NCBI RefSeq assembly: GCF_029504655.1
Contig: NZ_JAQFIL010000001.1
Location: 7,474,001 to 7,538,000, forward strand
Direction: 5' to 3'
Source of the DNA: Catalinimonas alkaloidigena
GTDB lineage: Bacteria > Bacteroidota > Bacteroidia > Cytophagales > Cyclobacteriaceae
Length of the DNA stretch: 64,000 bases
The notes under the pieces are model-generated. The model worked only from the letters and a program-made list of their open reading frames with translations, was not told the DNA's origin and did no database searches. This document shows positions 41,692-50,480 of the stretch, piece after piece (position 1 is the stretch's first letter; each line of letters opens with the position of its first letter). A program made the translations under genes and the position numbers.

Positions 41692-43496
41692 AGAATAGTA
41701 ACCGAAAGTATATTATCCGTGGAGCTGTAGTGCTCATAGCGGTGGTTTTTACAATCAAATTATTTTCTATACAGGTCCTTAGTACCGACTATCGGAATAA
41801 GGCGGAGAGCAATATTGTGGAAAAGGAAATCCGCTATCCTTTTCGTGGGCTAGTCTATGACCGCAATGGTAAACTAATTGTATTCAACGCTCCGGTATAT
41901 GATTTGGAAGTAATTCCTAAAGAAGTGGATCTTAAGGATACTTTAGCTTTTTGTAGGCTATTTGATATCACTAAAGAAGATTTTATAGAGAAAATAGAAA
42001 AAGCCAAGGACTACTCTTATGTAAAACCTTCTGTCTTTATCAAGCAAATCTCCAATAAGACTTTCGCTACAGTACAAGATTATCTGATCAACTATCCGGG
42101 TTTTCGTATACAGGCAAGAACCAACCGGGCATATACACATCGTAGCCTGGCTAATGCGCTGGGCTATATTGGAGAAATCAGCAGGTATCAGTTGGAAAGA
42201 GACTCCATCAACTATTACCGTCAGGGTGATTATATTGGTATCAGTGGGATTGAGTCTATGTATGAGGAACAACTGCGTGGAAAACGAGGGGTGAAATACA
42301 AAATGGTGAATGTAAGAGGGGTGGAAAAAGGATCCTTTAAAGATGGCGCTCTCGATACCCTTTCTATTCCGGGTGAGAACCTGCAGAGTACGGTAGATAT
42401 TGACTTACAGGAATATGCTGAGACCCTCATGATGGGGAAAAGAGGTAGTGTAGTTGCTTTGGAGCCCAAAACTGGCGAAGTACTCACTTTTGTAACCGCC
42501 CCTTCTTATGATCCTAATATGCTTTCTGGCAGAGAGTACAGCAAAAACTTCTCTACCTTACTGGCTGATACCGCGAAGCCCTTATATAACCGCCCCCTGA
42601 TGGGGGCTTTCCCTCCGGGATCTATTTTCAAAACCGTTCAGGCATTGGTAGGCTTGCAGGAAGGGGTAATCACGCCGCAGACCCGTTTCTATTGTGACAG
42701 AAGTATCATTGCATGCCACGGACCACATTCTCATGAAGACCTTAAAGGTGCCATTGAAGTATCCTGTAATCCTTATTTTTGGAATACTTACAAACGCATT
42801 TTAAATCAGGGAGAATCGGATAATACTTTTAAAGATACTGAAATAGGCCTGGAAAAGTGGCGTAAGCATGTGATGAGTTTTGGTATGGGGCAACCTCTGG
42901 GCATAGATTTGCCCAATGAAAGAGGAGGTTACGTTCCTGCCCCCTCGCTCTATGATAAGATTTATGGGGATGATCGTTGGAAGTTTTCTACTATCTATTC
43001 CAATGCGATTGGCCAGGGAGAGTTACAAATTGTCCCCCTTCAAATGGCAAATGTAGCATCTATAATAGCCAATAGAGGCTATTATGTAACTCCTCACCTG
43101 ATCAAGGCCATCGGAGAAGATGGTAAGCCGCTGGAAAAATATCGTGAAAAAAATTATACCACCGTAGATCCTCAGCATTTTGACGTAGTGGTAGAAGCAA
43201 TGCATGATGTGGTGGAAAGAGGTACCGGATCGTATCGTGCCAAACTCAAAGGTATTGAGGTTTGTGGTAAGACAGGTACTGTACAAAATAGCCAGGGAGA
43301 AGACCATTCGGTGTTTATCGCCTTTGCACCTAAAGATGATCCACAGATCGCTATCGCTGTATATGTGGAAAATGCAGGTCAGGGAGCACGTGCTGCGGCA
43401 GGAATTTCCGGTCTGATGATCGAAAAATACCTTAATGGGTGTACGGATAGATATCAGATGGAAGATTATATTTTGGAAGGAGACTTTATATACTAA
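41688..43496 (+). CDS. mrdA: Penicillin-binding protein 2 (elongasome transpeptidase)
   Basis: 602 residues. An N-terminal membrane helix (about 9-27) is followed by a pedestal domain and a class B transpeptidase domain. The active-site motifs are all present: Ser-x-x-Lys in 'GAFPPGSIFKTVQALVG' (near 312), Ser-x-Asn in 'STIYSNAIGQGEL' (near 437), and Lys-Thr-Gly in 'EVCGKTGTVQNSQG' (near 528). It cross-links peptidoglycan during side-wall growth. The start overlaps mreD by 4 bases, and RodA starts one base past the stop. Confidence 0.95.
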   Translation: MKNSNRKYIIRGAVVLIAVVFTIKLFSIQVLSTDYRNKAESNIVEKEIRYPFRGLVYDRNGKLIVFNAPVYDLEVIPKEVDLKDTLAFCRLFDITKEDFIEKIEKAKDYSYVKPSVFIKQISNKTFATVQDYLINYPGFRIQARTNRAYTHRSLANALGYIGEISRYQLERDSINYYRQGDYIGISGIESMYEEQLRGKRGVKYKMVNVRGVEKGSFKDGALDTLSIPGENLQSTVDIDLQEYAETLMMGKRGSVVALEPKTGEVLTFVTAPSYDPNMLSGREYSKNFSTLLADTAKPLYNRPLMGAFPPGSIFKTVQALVGLQEGVITPQTRFYCDRSIIACHGPHSHEDLKGAIEVSCNPYFWNTYKRILNQGESDNTFKDTEIGLEKWRKHVMSFGMGQPLGIDLPNERGGYVPAPSLYDKIYGDDRWKFSTIYSNAIGQGELQIVPLQMANVASIIANRGYYVTPHLIKAIGEDGKPLEKYREKNYTTVDPQHFDVVVEAMHDVVERGTGSYRAKLKGIEVCGKTGTVQNSQGEDHSVFIAFAPKDDPQIAIAVYVENAGQGARAAAGISGLMIEKYLNGCTDRYQMEDYILEGDFIY

Positions 43497-43497
43497 G

Positions 43498-44772
43498 GTG
43501 AGAGAAAATAATAATTTAGTAAACCGTATTGACTGGGGAGTGATTCTCCTGTATTTCTTACTGGTAGGCTTAGGATGGCTCAATATATTTGCCGTGGTAT
43601 ATGATGCACAAAATCCTGACCTGAGTATATTCGATATGAACATTAACTCAGGAAGACAGCTTATCTGGATAGGTACAGCGGCAGTAATCATATTCGTGAT
43701 TATGCTGACAGACTTTCGCTTCTACGATTCTTTCGCCTATTTTATTTATGGAGGTGTAATCCTGATCCTGACATTTGTATTGCTCTTTGGTACTGAGGTA
43801 GCAGGTTCTAAGTCCTGGTTTTCTATCGGTAGTTTTCGCTTGCAGCCTTCTGAATTTGCCAAGTTTGCCACCGCCTTGGCAGTAGCTAAATTTATCAGCT
43901 CTGACAATAAAACTTTCAGCAGCCTGAGGCCTCAGCTCACATTATTTGCAATTATCGGATTGCCTGCCGTGCTCATTATCCTTCAGGGAGATACCGGAAC
44001 GGCAATGGTATTTAGTGCCTTTGTGGTGGCTTTCTACCGTGAGGGGTTTTCTCCTGTACTGTTAGGAATAGGCATAGCAGCAGCCATACTTTTCATCTTG
44101 ACATTATTCGTCCCCCAGCTTTATCTGATGATTGCAGTCATCGTAACGGCTTTCCTCCTGATCGGGATCAATGCCCGCAAGACCAAACGAATTATGGTGA
44201 TTGCCCTGTCAGCCGTAGCGATTATGGGAGTGATTTTCAGCGTAGATTTTATTGTGTCTGATGTGCTGAAGCCTCACCAGCAGAACCGTATCAAAGCATT
44301 GATTAATCCGGAAGCGGATCCTTTGGGGTATGGGTGGAACGTAACTCAGTCCAAGATCGCGATAGGTTCCGGTGGCATGTGGGGTAAAGGCTTTTTGGAG
44401 GGTACACAAACAAAGTTTGACTTCGTGCCTGAACAAAGCACTGACTTTATTTTCTGTACTATTGGAGAAGAGCATGGCTGGTTCGGAAGCCTGATCCTTA
44501 TTGTTCTGTTTTCTCTTCTACTTATTAAAGTAACCGCTATTGCTGAAAGACAAAAAGCTACCTTTGCCCGTGTGTATGGTTATGGTGTGGCAGGCATATT
44601 GTTCTTCCACTTTGCCGTCAATATCGGTATGACTATCGGCCTCTTTCCGGTTATAGGTATTCCGCTACCTTTCTTTAGCTACGGAGGGTCTTCACTGTGG
44701 GCCTTTACTATACTTTTGTTCATTTTGGTGAAGCTGGATGCCCATCGTATGCAGATCCTGACCCGCTCTTAG
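43498..44772 (+). CDS. rodA: Rod shape-determining glycosyltransferase RodA
   Basis: 424 residues from GTG at 43498, one base after the mrdA stop. A longer frame from 43435 would overlap mrdA by 62 bases and add a charged N-terminus, so I reject it. About ten membrane helices in SEDS order, with 'GSFRLQPSEFAKFATALAVAKFIS', 'LILQGDTGTAMVF' (SEDS catalytic Asp region), 'PHQQNRIKALINPEADPLGYGWNVTQSKIAIGSGGMWGKGFLEGTQ' and 'EQSTDFIFCTIGEEHGW'. It polymerises lipid II together with PBP2. Its stop codon overlaps that of the convergent next gene. Confidence 0.95.
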   Translation: MRENNNLVNRIDWGVILLYFLLVGLGWLNIFAVVYDAQNPDLSIFDMNINSGRQLIWIGTAAVIIFVIMLTDFRFYDSFAYFIYGGVILILTFVLLFGTEVAGSKSWFSIGSFRLQPSEFAKFATALAVAKFISSDNKTFSSLRPQLTLFAIIGLPAVLIILQGDTGTAMVFSAFVVAFYREGFSPVLLGIGIAAAILFILTLFVPQLYLMIAVIVTAFLLIGINARKTKRIMVIALSAVAIMGVIFSVDFIVSDVLKPHQQNRIKALINPEADPLGYGWNVTQSKIAIGSGGMWGKGFLEGTQTKFDFVPEQSTDFIFCTIGEEHGWFGSLILIVLFSLLLIKVTAIAERQKATFARVYGYGVAGILFFHFAVNIGMTIGLFPVIGIPLPFFSYGGSSLWAFTILLFILVKLDAHRMQILTRS

Positions 44773-45791
44773 AATCTTTTGGAGAGTAGCTCCATAAATT
44801 CCATAACTTCTTCAGAGTCCATTTTCCATTGATACTGCGGAGCAAAATCCCGTCTGATAAGTCCCACAGCTTCCGCATAGGTATTCTGTGAGTCTATCTC
44901 TTCTAAGATCTGACGGAATGCTTCAGGGTCATTGTTAAATAGCTCTCTGACAAACATGAACTTTTGGTTGACACTGATATGACTGGAAAGGCTTTCAATC
45001 TTCCTCTGTTGGTGCATATCAGCTAGTGTTGAGCGATCAGACTTATTCAGATAATCATTAAGGGTACGAGGACCCTCTTCTTTCTTTTCTTCTTTTGGCG
45101 GTTCTTCCTGAGTGATATATGGTTCATTGACCTGGGGAGAAGAATAAGAAGTAGTGGTATTGGAAAATAATGTTTCAGTTTGCAGGGGCACTTCCTGGCT
45201 AAGTTGCTGAATATAAGGCTCAGTATCTTCGGGCGGTTCCTGTACCTGCTCAAATACCTGATTAAATAGTTCAGTAATTCTTTCTGTACTGATTATATGT
45301 AACGTTTCATGACGACACTTGTCTAGCAGCCTTTCCAGTAAGGTACGATTAATTCTAACGTATTTTAGTATCTCTTCAAGTTCAGATACCGTCCATGATT
45401 GTTTATTGGCATGAGTTAGCAGGAGGTAGAAATAATCATAAGGAGCGAGCACAAGGTAAAGTGTATCTTTGGTAGCTTTTTCCAGCAGAGGACGCAGATG
45501 ATGTTTATTAATCAGGATATTTTGTGAAACAACATCCATAAAACTAGCTAGCGCAGATTTAACTTCTTCAGCCTGATAGTTGAAATAAGGACTCTTCAAC
45601 TGCTCTACCTCACTCTTCCAATGGAAAAACAGCTCCTTTATCACAAACAAGTTAATTTGTTTGAGAGGAGTAAGTCCCAGAATATCCTGCCCATTAAGTT
45701 TTTCTTTCTGTTGAAAGGCCTGGCTCTGCATCTTGTCACTAAATGCGCTACTGTATTGGCTTACGGCTTCTTCTTTTAATTTGCTCTCCAT
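44769..45791 (-). CDS. Hypothetical protein, cytoplasmic, unknown function
   Basis: 340 residues and no named family that I recognise. The N-terminal half is helical with Leu-rich stretches ('DTLYLVLAPYDYFYLLLTH'), the middle (about 190-240) is a Pro/Glu/Gln-rich linker, and the C-terminus 'HISVNQKFMFVRELFNNDPEAFRQILEEIDSQNTYAEAVGLIRRDFAPQYQWKMDSEEV' is a compact helical block that I have seen at the end of other Bacteroidota proteins. There is no signal peptide. The stop TAA (44769-44771) shares bases with the rodA stop TAG on the other strand. Confidence 0.7.
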   Translation of the reverse strand: MESKLKEEAVSQYSSAFSDKMQSQAFQQKEKLNGQDILGLTPLKQINLFVIKELFFHWKSEVEQLKSPYFNYQAEEVKSALASFMDVVSQNILINKHHLRPLLEKATKDTLYLVLAPYDYFYLLLTHANKQSWTVSELEEILKYVRINRTLLERLLDKCRHETLHIISTERITELFNQVFEQVQEPPEDTEPYIQQLSQEVPLQTETLFSNTTTSYSSPQVNEPYITQEEPPKEEKKEEGPRTLNDYLNKSDRSTLADMHQQRKIESLSSHISVNQKFMFVRELFNNDPEAFRQILEEIDSQNTYAEAVGLIRRDFAPQYQWKMDSEEVMEFMELLSKRF

Positions 45792-45909
45792 AAGGATATT
45801 TATTTCTTTTGTACGAAAGCTCTCTTAGTCTTTTACTTGCTAAAGTAAATCATATTATCAAAGCGTAGCAAGGCAAAGCTTTCACTTCACCATTAATTCC
45901 TTAAGATTC

Positions 45910-46548
45910 ATGTTTATAGAACCGCAGATGGGTGGTGCGCACTACGATAACATACAGGCCGGTTGGATAGAAGTAATTTGTGGCTGTATGTTTTCCGGAA
46001 AAACAGAAGAACTCATACGAAGGCTAAACAGGGCAATTATCGCCAAGCAACATGTTGAGATATTCAAACCTTCTTTAGATACCCGATACCATACGGAAGA
46101 AGTGGTGTCGCACAATCAGAACCGAATTGCTTCTACAGTGGTAGATAAAGCTGAGGATATACTGGATAAAGCGGACAGCTGTAAAGTGGTAGGTATTGAT
46201 GAAGCACAGTTTTTTGATGAAGGTATTGTAGAAGTCTGTAATACCCTTGCTAATCAGGGTAAACGCGTCATCGTGGCCGGCCTGGATATGGACTATGAAG
46301 GTAAACCCTTTGGGCCTATGCCCTATCTTATGGCAGTAGCTGAGTACGTGACCAAAGTGCATGCGATCTGTGCTGTGTCAGGAGCTCCAGCTTCTTTCTC
46401 ATTCCGGCTGGGAAGCGCAAAAGAGAAAATGATGCTGGGGGCAAAAGAACAATATGAAGCGCGTAGCCGACTACATTTTTATCAAGGTACGGAGGAAAAG
46501 AAAAAGCGAAGCCAACAGCATGATGATAAAAAAGATGAGAATGGGTAA
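45910..46548 (+). CDS. tdk: Thymidine kinase, type II
   Basis: 212 residues. It phosphorylates thymidine in the salvage pathway. The P-loop is 'EVICGCMFSGKTEELIRRLNRA' and the catalytic Glu-Ala is in 'VVGIDEAQFFDEGIVEV'. The lasso region has 'VHAICAVSGAPASFSFRLG' and 'EQYEARSRLHFYQG'. Most type II enzymes have four Cys or His zinc ligands there (CxxC and CxxC/H); here only one Cys and one His remain, so the zinc is probably lost. I believe this is a known variation in Bacteroidota. The 3' end overlaps porZ by 8 bases. Confidence 0.93.
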   Translation: MFIEPQMGGAHYDNIQAGWIEVICGCMFSGKTEELIRRLNRAIIAKQHVEIFKPSLDTRYHTEEVVSHNQNRIASTVVDKAEDILDKADSCKVVGIDEAQFFDEGIVEVCNTLANQGKRVIVAGLDMDYEGKPFGPMPYLMAVAEYVTKVHAICAVSGAPASFSFRLGSAKEKMMLGAKEQYEARSRLHFYQGTEEKKKRSQQHDDKKDENG

Positions 46549-48802
46549 AGTAAAAGGCAGGGCAAGGTGGGTGTTAACAACTGGCGCTCTGATAAGCTTT
46601 ATTTTGTGCTTTGCTCATTCACTTTTTGCGCAGCGTGAGATTCCTATTGGTACATGGCGCACCCATTTTTCCTATCAGCAAAGTAAGCTTGTTTGTCTGG
46701 CAAAAAACAAAGTGTATAGTGCTACTCAAAATGGTCTGTTTTTTTATGATCATCAGACTTCTTCACTTAACGTTTTATCTAAACTAGATGGTTTAAGTGA
46801 TGCCGGACTTACTGCAATGGATTATCAGGAGGCAGGTGACCTTTTGATCCTTGCCTATAAAAGTAATCGGGTAGATGTGCTCTCTCCCGAAGGAATAGCT
46901 AGTTTTAGTCTTTTACAAGAGTCCGTTGGTAATGAACAGATCAATGCAGTTTTACTGAATGATCATATCGCTTACCTTGCTACAAGCTTAGGAGTTAGAG
47001 TACTGGAAATTGACACGGGAGAAGAAGAGTTAAATATTGGTATCCGTGAATCTTATACACGCCTGAGCAGTGTAGGCGAAACGCTTCCTGTTTATGATGT
47101 TACGGTTTTAGGAGATAGTATTTTTTTGGCTACAGATGAGGGGGTAATTGCCAACTCTCTGGATATCAACGTAAACCGACAGGACTTCGCAAGCTGGGAA
47201 AGGCTTGACGTATCTGAAAATTTACCGGTCAGCTATGTGGAGCAGGATGGAAAAAATATACTGGCTGCGGTAGATGGAGAGGGAATATACGCATTGATTG
47301 ATGGCAACTGGATGCTGACGGAAATCGTCGTAGAGGGCTCTTTTTCAAGCTTTAATGCTTCAAGCGGGCAATTAGTAGCGGTGGCTGATGGACAGGTTTA
47401 TATTTTGGGTGAGACACTTTCAACAGTAATTACTTCTAACCCTTCCGAGGCGGTGATAGATACTGAAGGTATTCTGTGGGTAGCTGACGCAACTGATGGA
47501 TTAATCAAAATTGATCAGACCGGACAGGAACAACTTCTCCCTTCCGGTCCACTAAGTGATGATGTATACAGCTTACATTATGCCAATGGAAGTATGATCT
47601 TATTGCTGGATAGTAGGGAGGCAGGCTTTTCTATTTTTGAAGAGGGAAAGTGGCATAATTATCCTCCGGCAATTATTGCCGAGAATTTATCGCAGCTCTC
47701 ACCGCCCCCCTTGGTAGATGTAGACTATTTGCCTGCTGAGCAGTCTTACTATTTTGCCTCTCTTGGTAATGGCGTAATTCGTTGGGATGGTGAAAACAGC
47801 TTTTCATCAATTACTTCTACTTCAGAAGAAAGTAGCCTGGCGAATGATGTAGTATCCAGTGTACTGGTTCAGAACACTCAATTATGGCTGAGTAATTATG
47901 ATGTCCTTCCTTCAGTCCATCTTTACAATTCTGATGAAGGTAGTTGGCAATCTTTTGCACCAAATGGTTTGGCAGGTCAGTTTCCGGTAGATATGGTACT
48001 TGCTTATGATGATATGCCCTGGCTCTTGAGTAGTCGGCAGGGAGCAGGTGCTCATACAGGTTCAGAGCTAGTCGTTTTTGACGCGGCAAATAGTACTAGC
48101 TTACAAATCAGGGCCAATGTAGCTGTGGCTGATCTACCAGGAAATGAGTTTACCGATATAGCAGTTGACAGAGAAGGGCAGATATGGCTGGCCGGAAACG
48201 AAGGCGTAACTTATTTCCCTACGCCTGCTGATATTTTTTCCTTTCCCACTGCGATAAAACCTGTTTTCGAGAATCAGTTTCTGCTTTTTGGTGAATATAT
48301 TACGAGTATAGCGGTGGATGGAGGAAACAGAAAATGGATAGGTACGAGAGATGGTGCTTGGCTCTTCAATGAAACAGGAGAAGAACTGGTGCATCATTTT
48401 GTGTCAGAGAACAGCCCTCTGCCTTCAGACAATGTTCTGGATATCAGCGTAAATGATGGTAGTGGTGAAGTATTTTTTTTAACAGAGCAGGGAGTAGTCT
48501 CCTATCGGGGAAGTTCTACTCAAGGTGAGGAAACGCAACAAACTGTAAAAATATTTCCTAATCCTGTGCCTGCTACTTTTGATGGACAGGTAGGCATAGA
48601 AGGGCTGGTAACTGATGCGAATGTGAAAATAACAACGATTTCAGGAACATTGGTAAGAGAAGTAGAAGCAGAAGGAGGCATGGCAGTATGGGATGTAAAA
48701 GACTACAGTGGAAGCCGGGTAGGTACTGGCGTTTATCTGTTATTCACTGCCTCAGAAGACGGTTCCCAAACATTTATAGCTAAAGTGGCTGTTATTAATT
48801 GA
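46541..48802 (+). CDS. porZ: T9SS surface protein PorZ (beta propellers plus CTD)
   Basis: 753 residues from the ATG at 46541, chosen because it gives a short basic N-terminus and a signal peptide ('VLTTGALISFILCFAHSLFAQ'); the earlier in-frame start at 46454 lies deep in tdk. The mature protein starts 'REIPIGTWRTHFSYQQ', a PorZ hallmark. Repeated propeller blades follow ('LSKLDGLSDAGLTAMDY', 'TDIAVDREGQIWLAGNEGVTYF', 'TSIAVDGGNRKWIGTRDGAWLF'). The end is a type A T9SS sorting domain ('KIFPNPVPATFDGQVGIEG ... GVYLLFTASEDGSQTFIAKVAV'). PorZ belongs to the attachment complex that handles the sorting domain and A-LPS. Confidence 0.85.
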   Translation: MGKVKGRARWVLTTGALISFILCFAHSLFAQREIPIGTWRTHFSYQQSKLVCLAKNKVYSATQNGLFFYDHQTSSLNVLSKLDGLSDAGLTAMDYQEAGDLLILAYKSNRVDVLSPEGIASFSLLQESVGNEQINAVLLNDHIAYLATSLGVRVLEIDTGEEELNIGIRESYTRLSSVGETLPVYDVTVLGDSIFLATDEGVIANSLDINVNRQDFASWERLDVSENLPVSYVEQDGKNILAAVDGEGIYALIDGNWMLTEIVVEGSFSSFNASSGQLVAVADGQVYILGETLSTVITSNPSEAVIDTEGILWVADATDGLIKIDQTGQEQLLPSGPLSDDVYSLHYANGSMILLLDSREAGFSIFEEGKWHNYPPAIIAENLSQLSPPPLVDVDYLPAEQSYYFASLGNGVIRWDGENSFSSITSTSEESSLANDVVSSVLVQNTQLWLSNYDVLPSVHLYNSDEGSWQSFAPNGLAGQFPVDMVLAYDDMPWLLSSRQGAGAHTGSELVVFDAANSTSLQIRANVAVADLPGNEFTDIAVDREGQIWLAGNEGVTYFPTPADIFSFPTAIKPVFENQFLLFGEYITSIAVDGGNRKWIGTRDGAWLFNETGEELVHHFVSENSPLPSDNVLDISVNDGSGEVFFLTEQGVVSYRGSSTQGEETQQTVKIFPNPVPATFDGQVGIEGLVTDANVKITTISGTLVREVEAEGGMAVWDVKDYSGSRVGTGVYLLFTASEDGSQTFIAKVAVIN

Positions 48803-48803
48803 G

Positions 48804-49499
48804 ATGCTACATAAGACAAAAGGTATAGTACTGAACTTTATCAAGTACCGGGAAACATCCATCGTGACCAGAATCTATACAGAAGCTTTTGGTTTGCAGT
48901 CTTACATTGTGAATAGTGTAAGGGGAGGAGGGAAAAAAAGTAAAGGGAAAATATCTCTGTTTCAGCCCCTTACGCTATTAGAGTTGGTCGTTTATTATAA
49001 AAAATCAGCCGGGCTCAACCGCATTTCAGAACTCAAATGTTTTGAACCTTATCAGTCCATTCCTTACGACTTTAAGAAGTCAGGCATGGCACTTTTCATC
49101 ACTGAAGTACTGAATAAATGTTTGAAAGAAGAAGAAGGGAATGAGGCCTTATTTGAGTTCTTATATCATGCGCTTCTGGTTTTTGACCATTTACCGGAAG
49201 GTTACGAAAATTTCCACCTGCAATTTATGCTGAAGCTCAGTCGCTATCTGGGCTTTGCTCCCCGCTCTTCTGATGATGTATTTGGGCAGGTGTATGAACA
49301 TATCGGCAAGCCCCAGGTATCCGGTGAAGAGGAGGCAGTACTTGGTGAACTGATTAATGCTCCTTTTACTCAACATATAAAAAGTAGCAATACCACCAGA
49401 CGTATTTTGCTAGATGATTTAGTTAAGTTTTACCAATTACACATAGAAGGCTTCAGTGACCTCAAGTCTACTGCTGTGCTTAGAGAAGTTATGGAATAA
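48804..49499 (+). CDS. recO: DNA repair protein RecO
   Basis: 231 residues. It loads RecA with RecR at single-strand gaps. An N-terminal OB fold ('MLHKTKGIVLNFIKYRETSIVTRIYTEAFGLQSYIVNSVRGG') is followed by an all-helical domain ('FKKSGMALFITEVLNKCLKEEEGNEALFEFLYHAL'). No zinc-finger Cys set is seen in the C-terminal part. It starts one base after the porZ stop, so tdk-porZ-recO read as one transcript, closed by the terminator at 49501. Confidence 0.92.
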   Translation: MLHKTKGIVLNFIKYRETSIVTRIYTEAFGLQSYIVNSVRGGGKKSKGKISLFQPLTLLELVVYYKKSAGLNRISELKCFEPYQSIPYDFKKSGMALFITEVLNKCLKEEEGNEALFEFLYHALLVFDHLPEGYENFHLQFMLKLSRYLGFAPRSSDDVFGQVYEHIGKPQVSGEEEAVLGELINAPFTQHIKSSNTTRRILLDDLVKFYQLHIEGFSDLKSTAVLREVME

Positions 49500-49500
49500 A

Positions 49501-49528
49501 AAAAAGCGGGAGGTCCTCCCGCTTTTTT
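49501..49528. terminator. Terminator after recO
   Basis: GCGGGAG-GTC-CTCCCGC (49506-49512 with 49516-49522) with an A-run before and a T-run after. It should act on both strands and also serves the convergent lipoprotein gene ending at 49552. Confidence 0.9.
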
Positions 49529-49551
49529 ACTTGAAATATTGAAATTCTTGA

Positions 49552-50388
49552 TTAAGAGGCTGGTTCTTCACCTGCTTCCAGCGTAAAAGTTCTTTCCTCG
49601 CTATTGAAAGGGCCATCTATCAGATTGCCTTCGCTGTCTACCAGCTCAATCTTGACTGTGTTTTCGCCCATAGGCAAACCTTCAAATACCATGGGGGCCC
49701 ACTCATCTACCATAAATTCATGGTCACCATTTACAGTCACTCTTACCTGATTTCCATTAGCACCAATTTCAGTATTGACCAGATAGAAGTCAAAAAGTAC
49801 TGTTTCAGTATCAGCGCCTGTATAAGTACCTTTGGGTCGGCTATAGAAAAGCATAGGAGCAGAAAGGTCCACTTCTTCACTTTCTCCCTCTCCTACTGTA
49901 AATTGAGAAACTGTAAAAGCTTCAGGCTGCTTTACACTTTCGTGGTAAGATCTTGAAAGGAATGAAAGTGCTACATAATGCCCATTGTCCAACTCCATCT
50001 CATGCGTAGGCTCATATAAAGCATAATAAGGATTATTATTCAAAATTAGATGAATATGTTGACCTTTCCCGGAATTAGCTAAAGGCTTTTGGTCAGCATC
50101 GGAAGTTTGGGCACCTAGCTCATAATTGGTTACATCATAATTGAAGGATACAGTATTGCCATTGATGGTTGCTCCTTCTGAAGGAGAGCTGATTTCCAGA
50201 ATCGCATCAGGGTAGTCTACAGAAGCAGGTGCAGAAGATAATGTTACTTCTGGCATGCTTTCTTCCTGCGTATCGCCTGAAGCGTCGCTCATATCGGATC
50301 CTTCTTCTTCCTGAGTGCCGGTAGATCCACAAGAGGCAAGAGCAAACAGAAAAAATAAAGAAATAAAAGATAAAAATAAGTTTTTCAT
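49552..50388 (-). CDS. Hypothetical lipoprotein
   Basis: 278 residues. The lipoprotein signal 'LFFLFALASCGSTG' is followed by a Ser/Glu/Asp-rich linker (about 25-55). The body has 'QHIHLILNNNPYYALYEPTHEMELDNGHYVALSFLSRSYHESVKQPEA', rich in His, and later a beta-sandwich-like 'FDFYLVNTEIGANGNQVRVTVNGDHEFMVDEWAPMVFEGLPMGENTVKIELVD'. I recall close relatives labelled 'phosphopeptide-binding protein', but I see no FHA motif, so I do not adopt that name. Probably periplasmic or surface located. Confidence 0.7.
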   Translation of the reverse strand: MKNLFLSFISLFFLFALASCGSTGTQEEEGSDMSDASGDTQEESMPEVTLSSAPASVDYPDAILEISSPSEGATINGNTVSFNYDVTNYELGAQTSDADQKPLANSGKGQHIHLILNNNPYYALYEPTHEMELDNGHYVALSFLSRSYHESVKQPEAFTVSQFTVGEGESEEVDLSAPMLFYSRPKGTYTGADTETVLFDFYLVNTEIGANGNQVRVTVNGDHEFMVDEWAPMVFEGLPMGENTVKIELVDSEGNLIDGPFNSEERTFTLEAGEEPAS

Positions 50389-50417
50389 AGCACAGTTTTT
50401 TTTAGTTTGATGAAGCG

Positions 50418-50425
50418 CAAAGTTA
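50418..50425 (-). promoter_or_regulatory. Putative -7 element TAACTTTG of the lipoprotein gene
   Basis: Minus strand TAACTTTG, 29 bases before the ATG. TTG at 50448-50450 is 22 bases further upstream, slightly longer than the usual spacing. Confidence 0.5.
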
Positions 50426-50480
50426 TTACAAATTTTGCCTTATTGTCCAATTAAAGAAGTTTAAATAAAAAAGTACAAAG

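Noticed and set aside
43435..43497. Upstream start for rodA at 43435
   Set aside because: It would lie wholly inside the end of mrdA and add a charged tail. GTG at 43498 directly after the mrdA stop is better.
49552..50388. Phosphopeptide-binding (FHA) protein
   Set aside because: The expected FHA residues are not visible, so I keep it as an unassigned lipoprotein.
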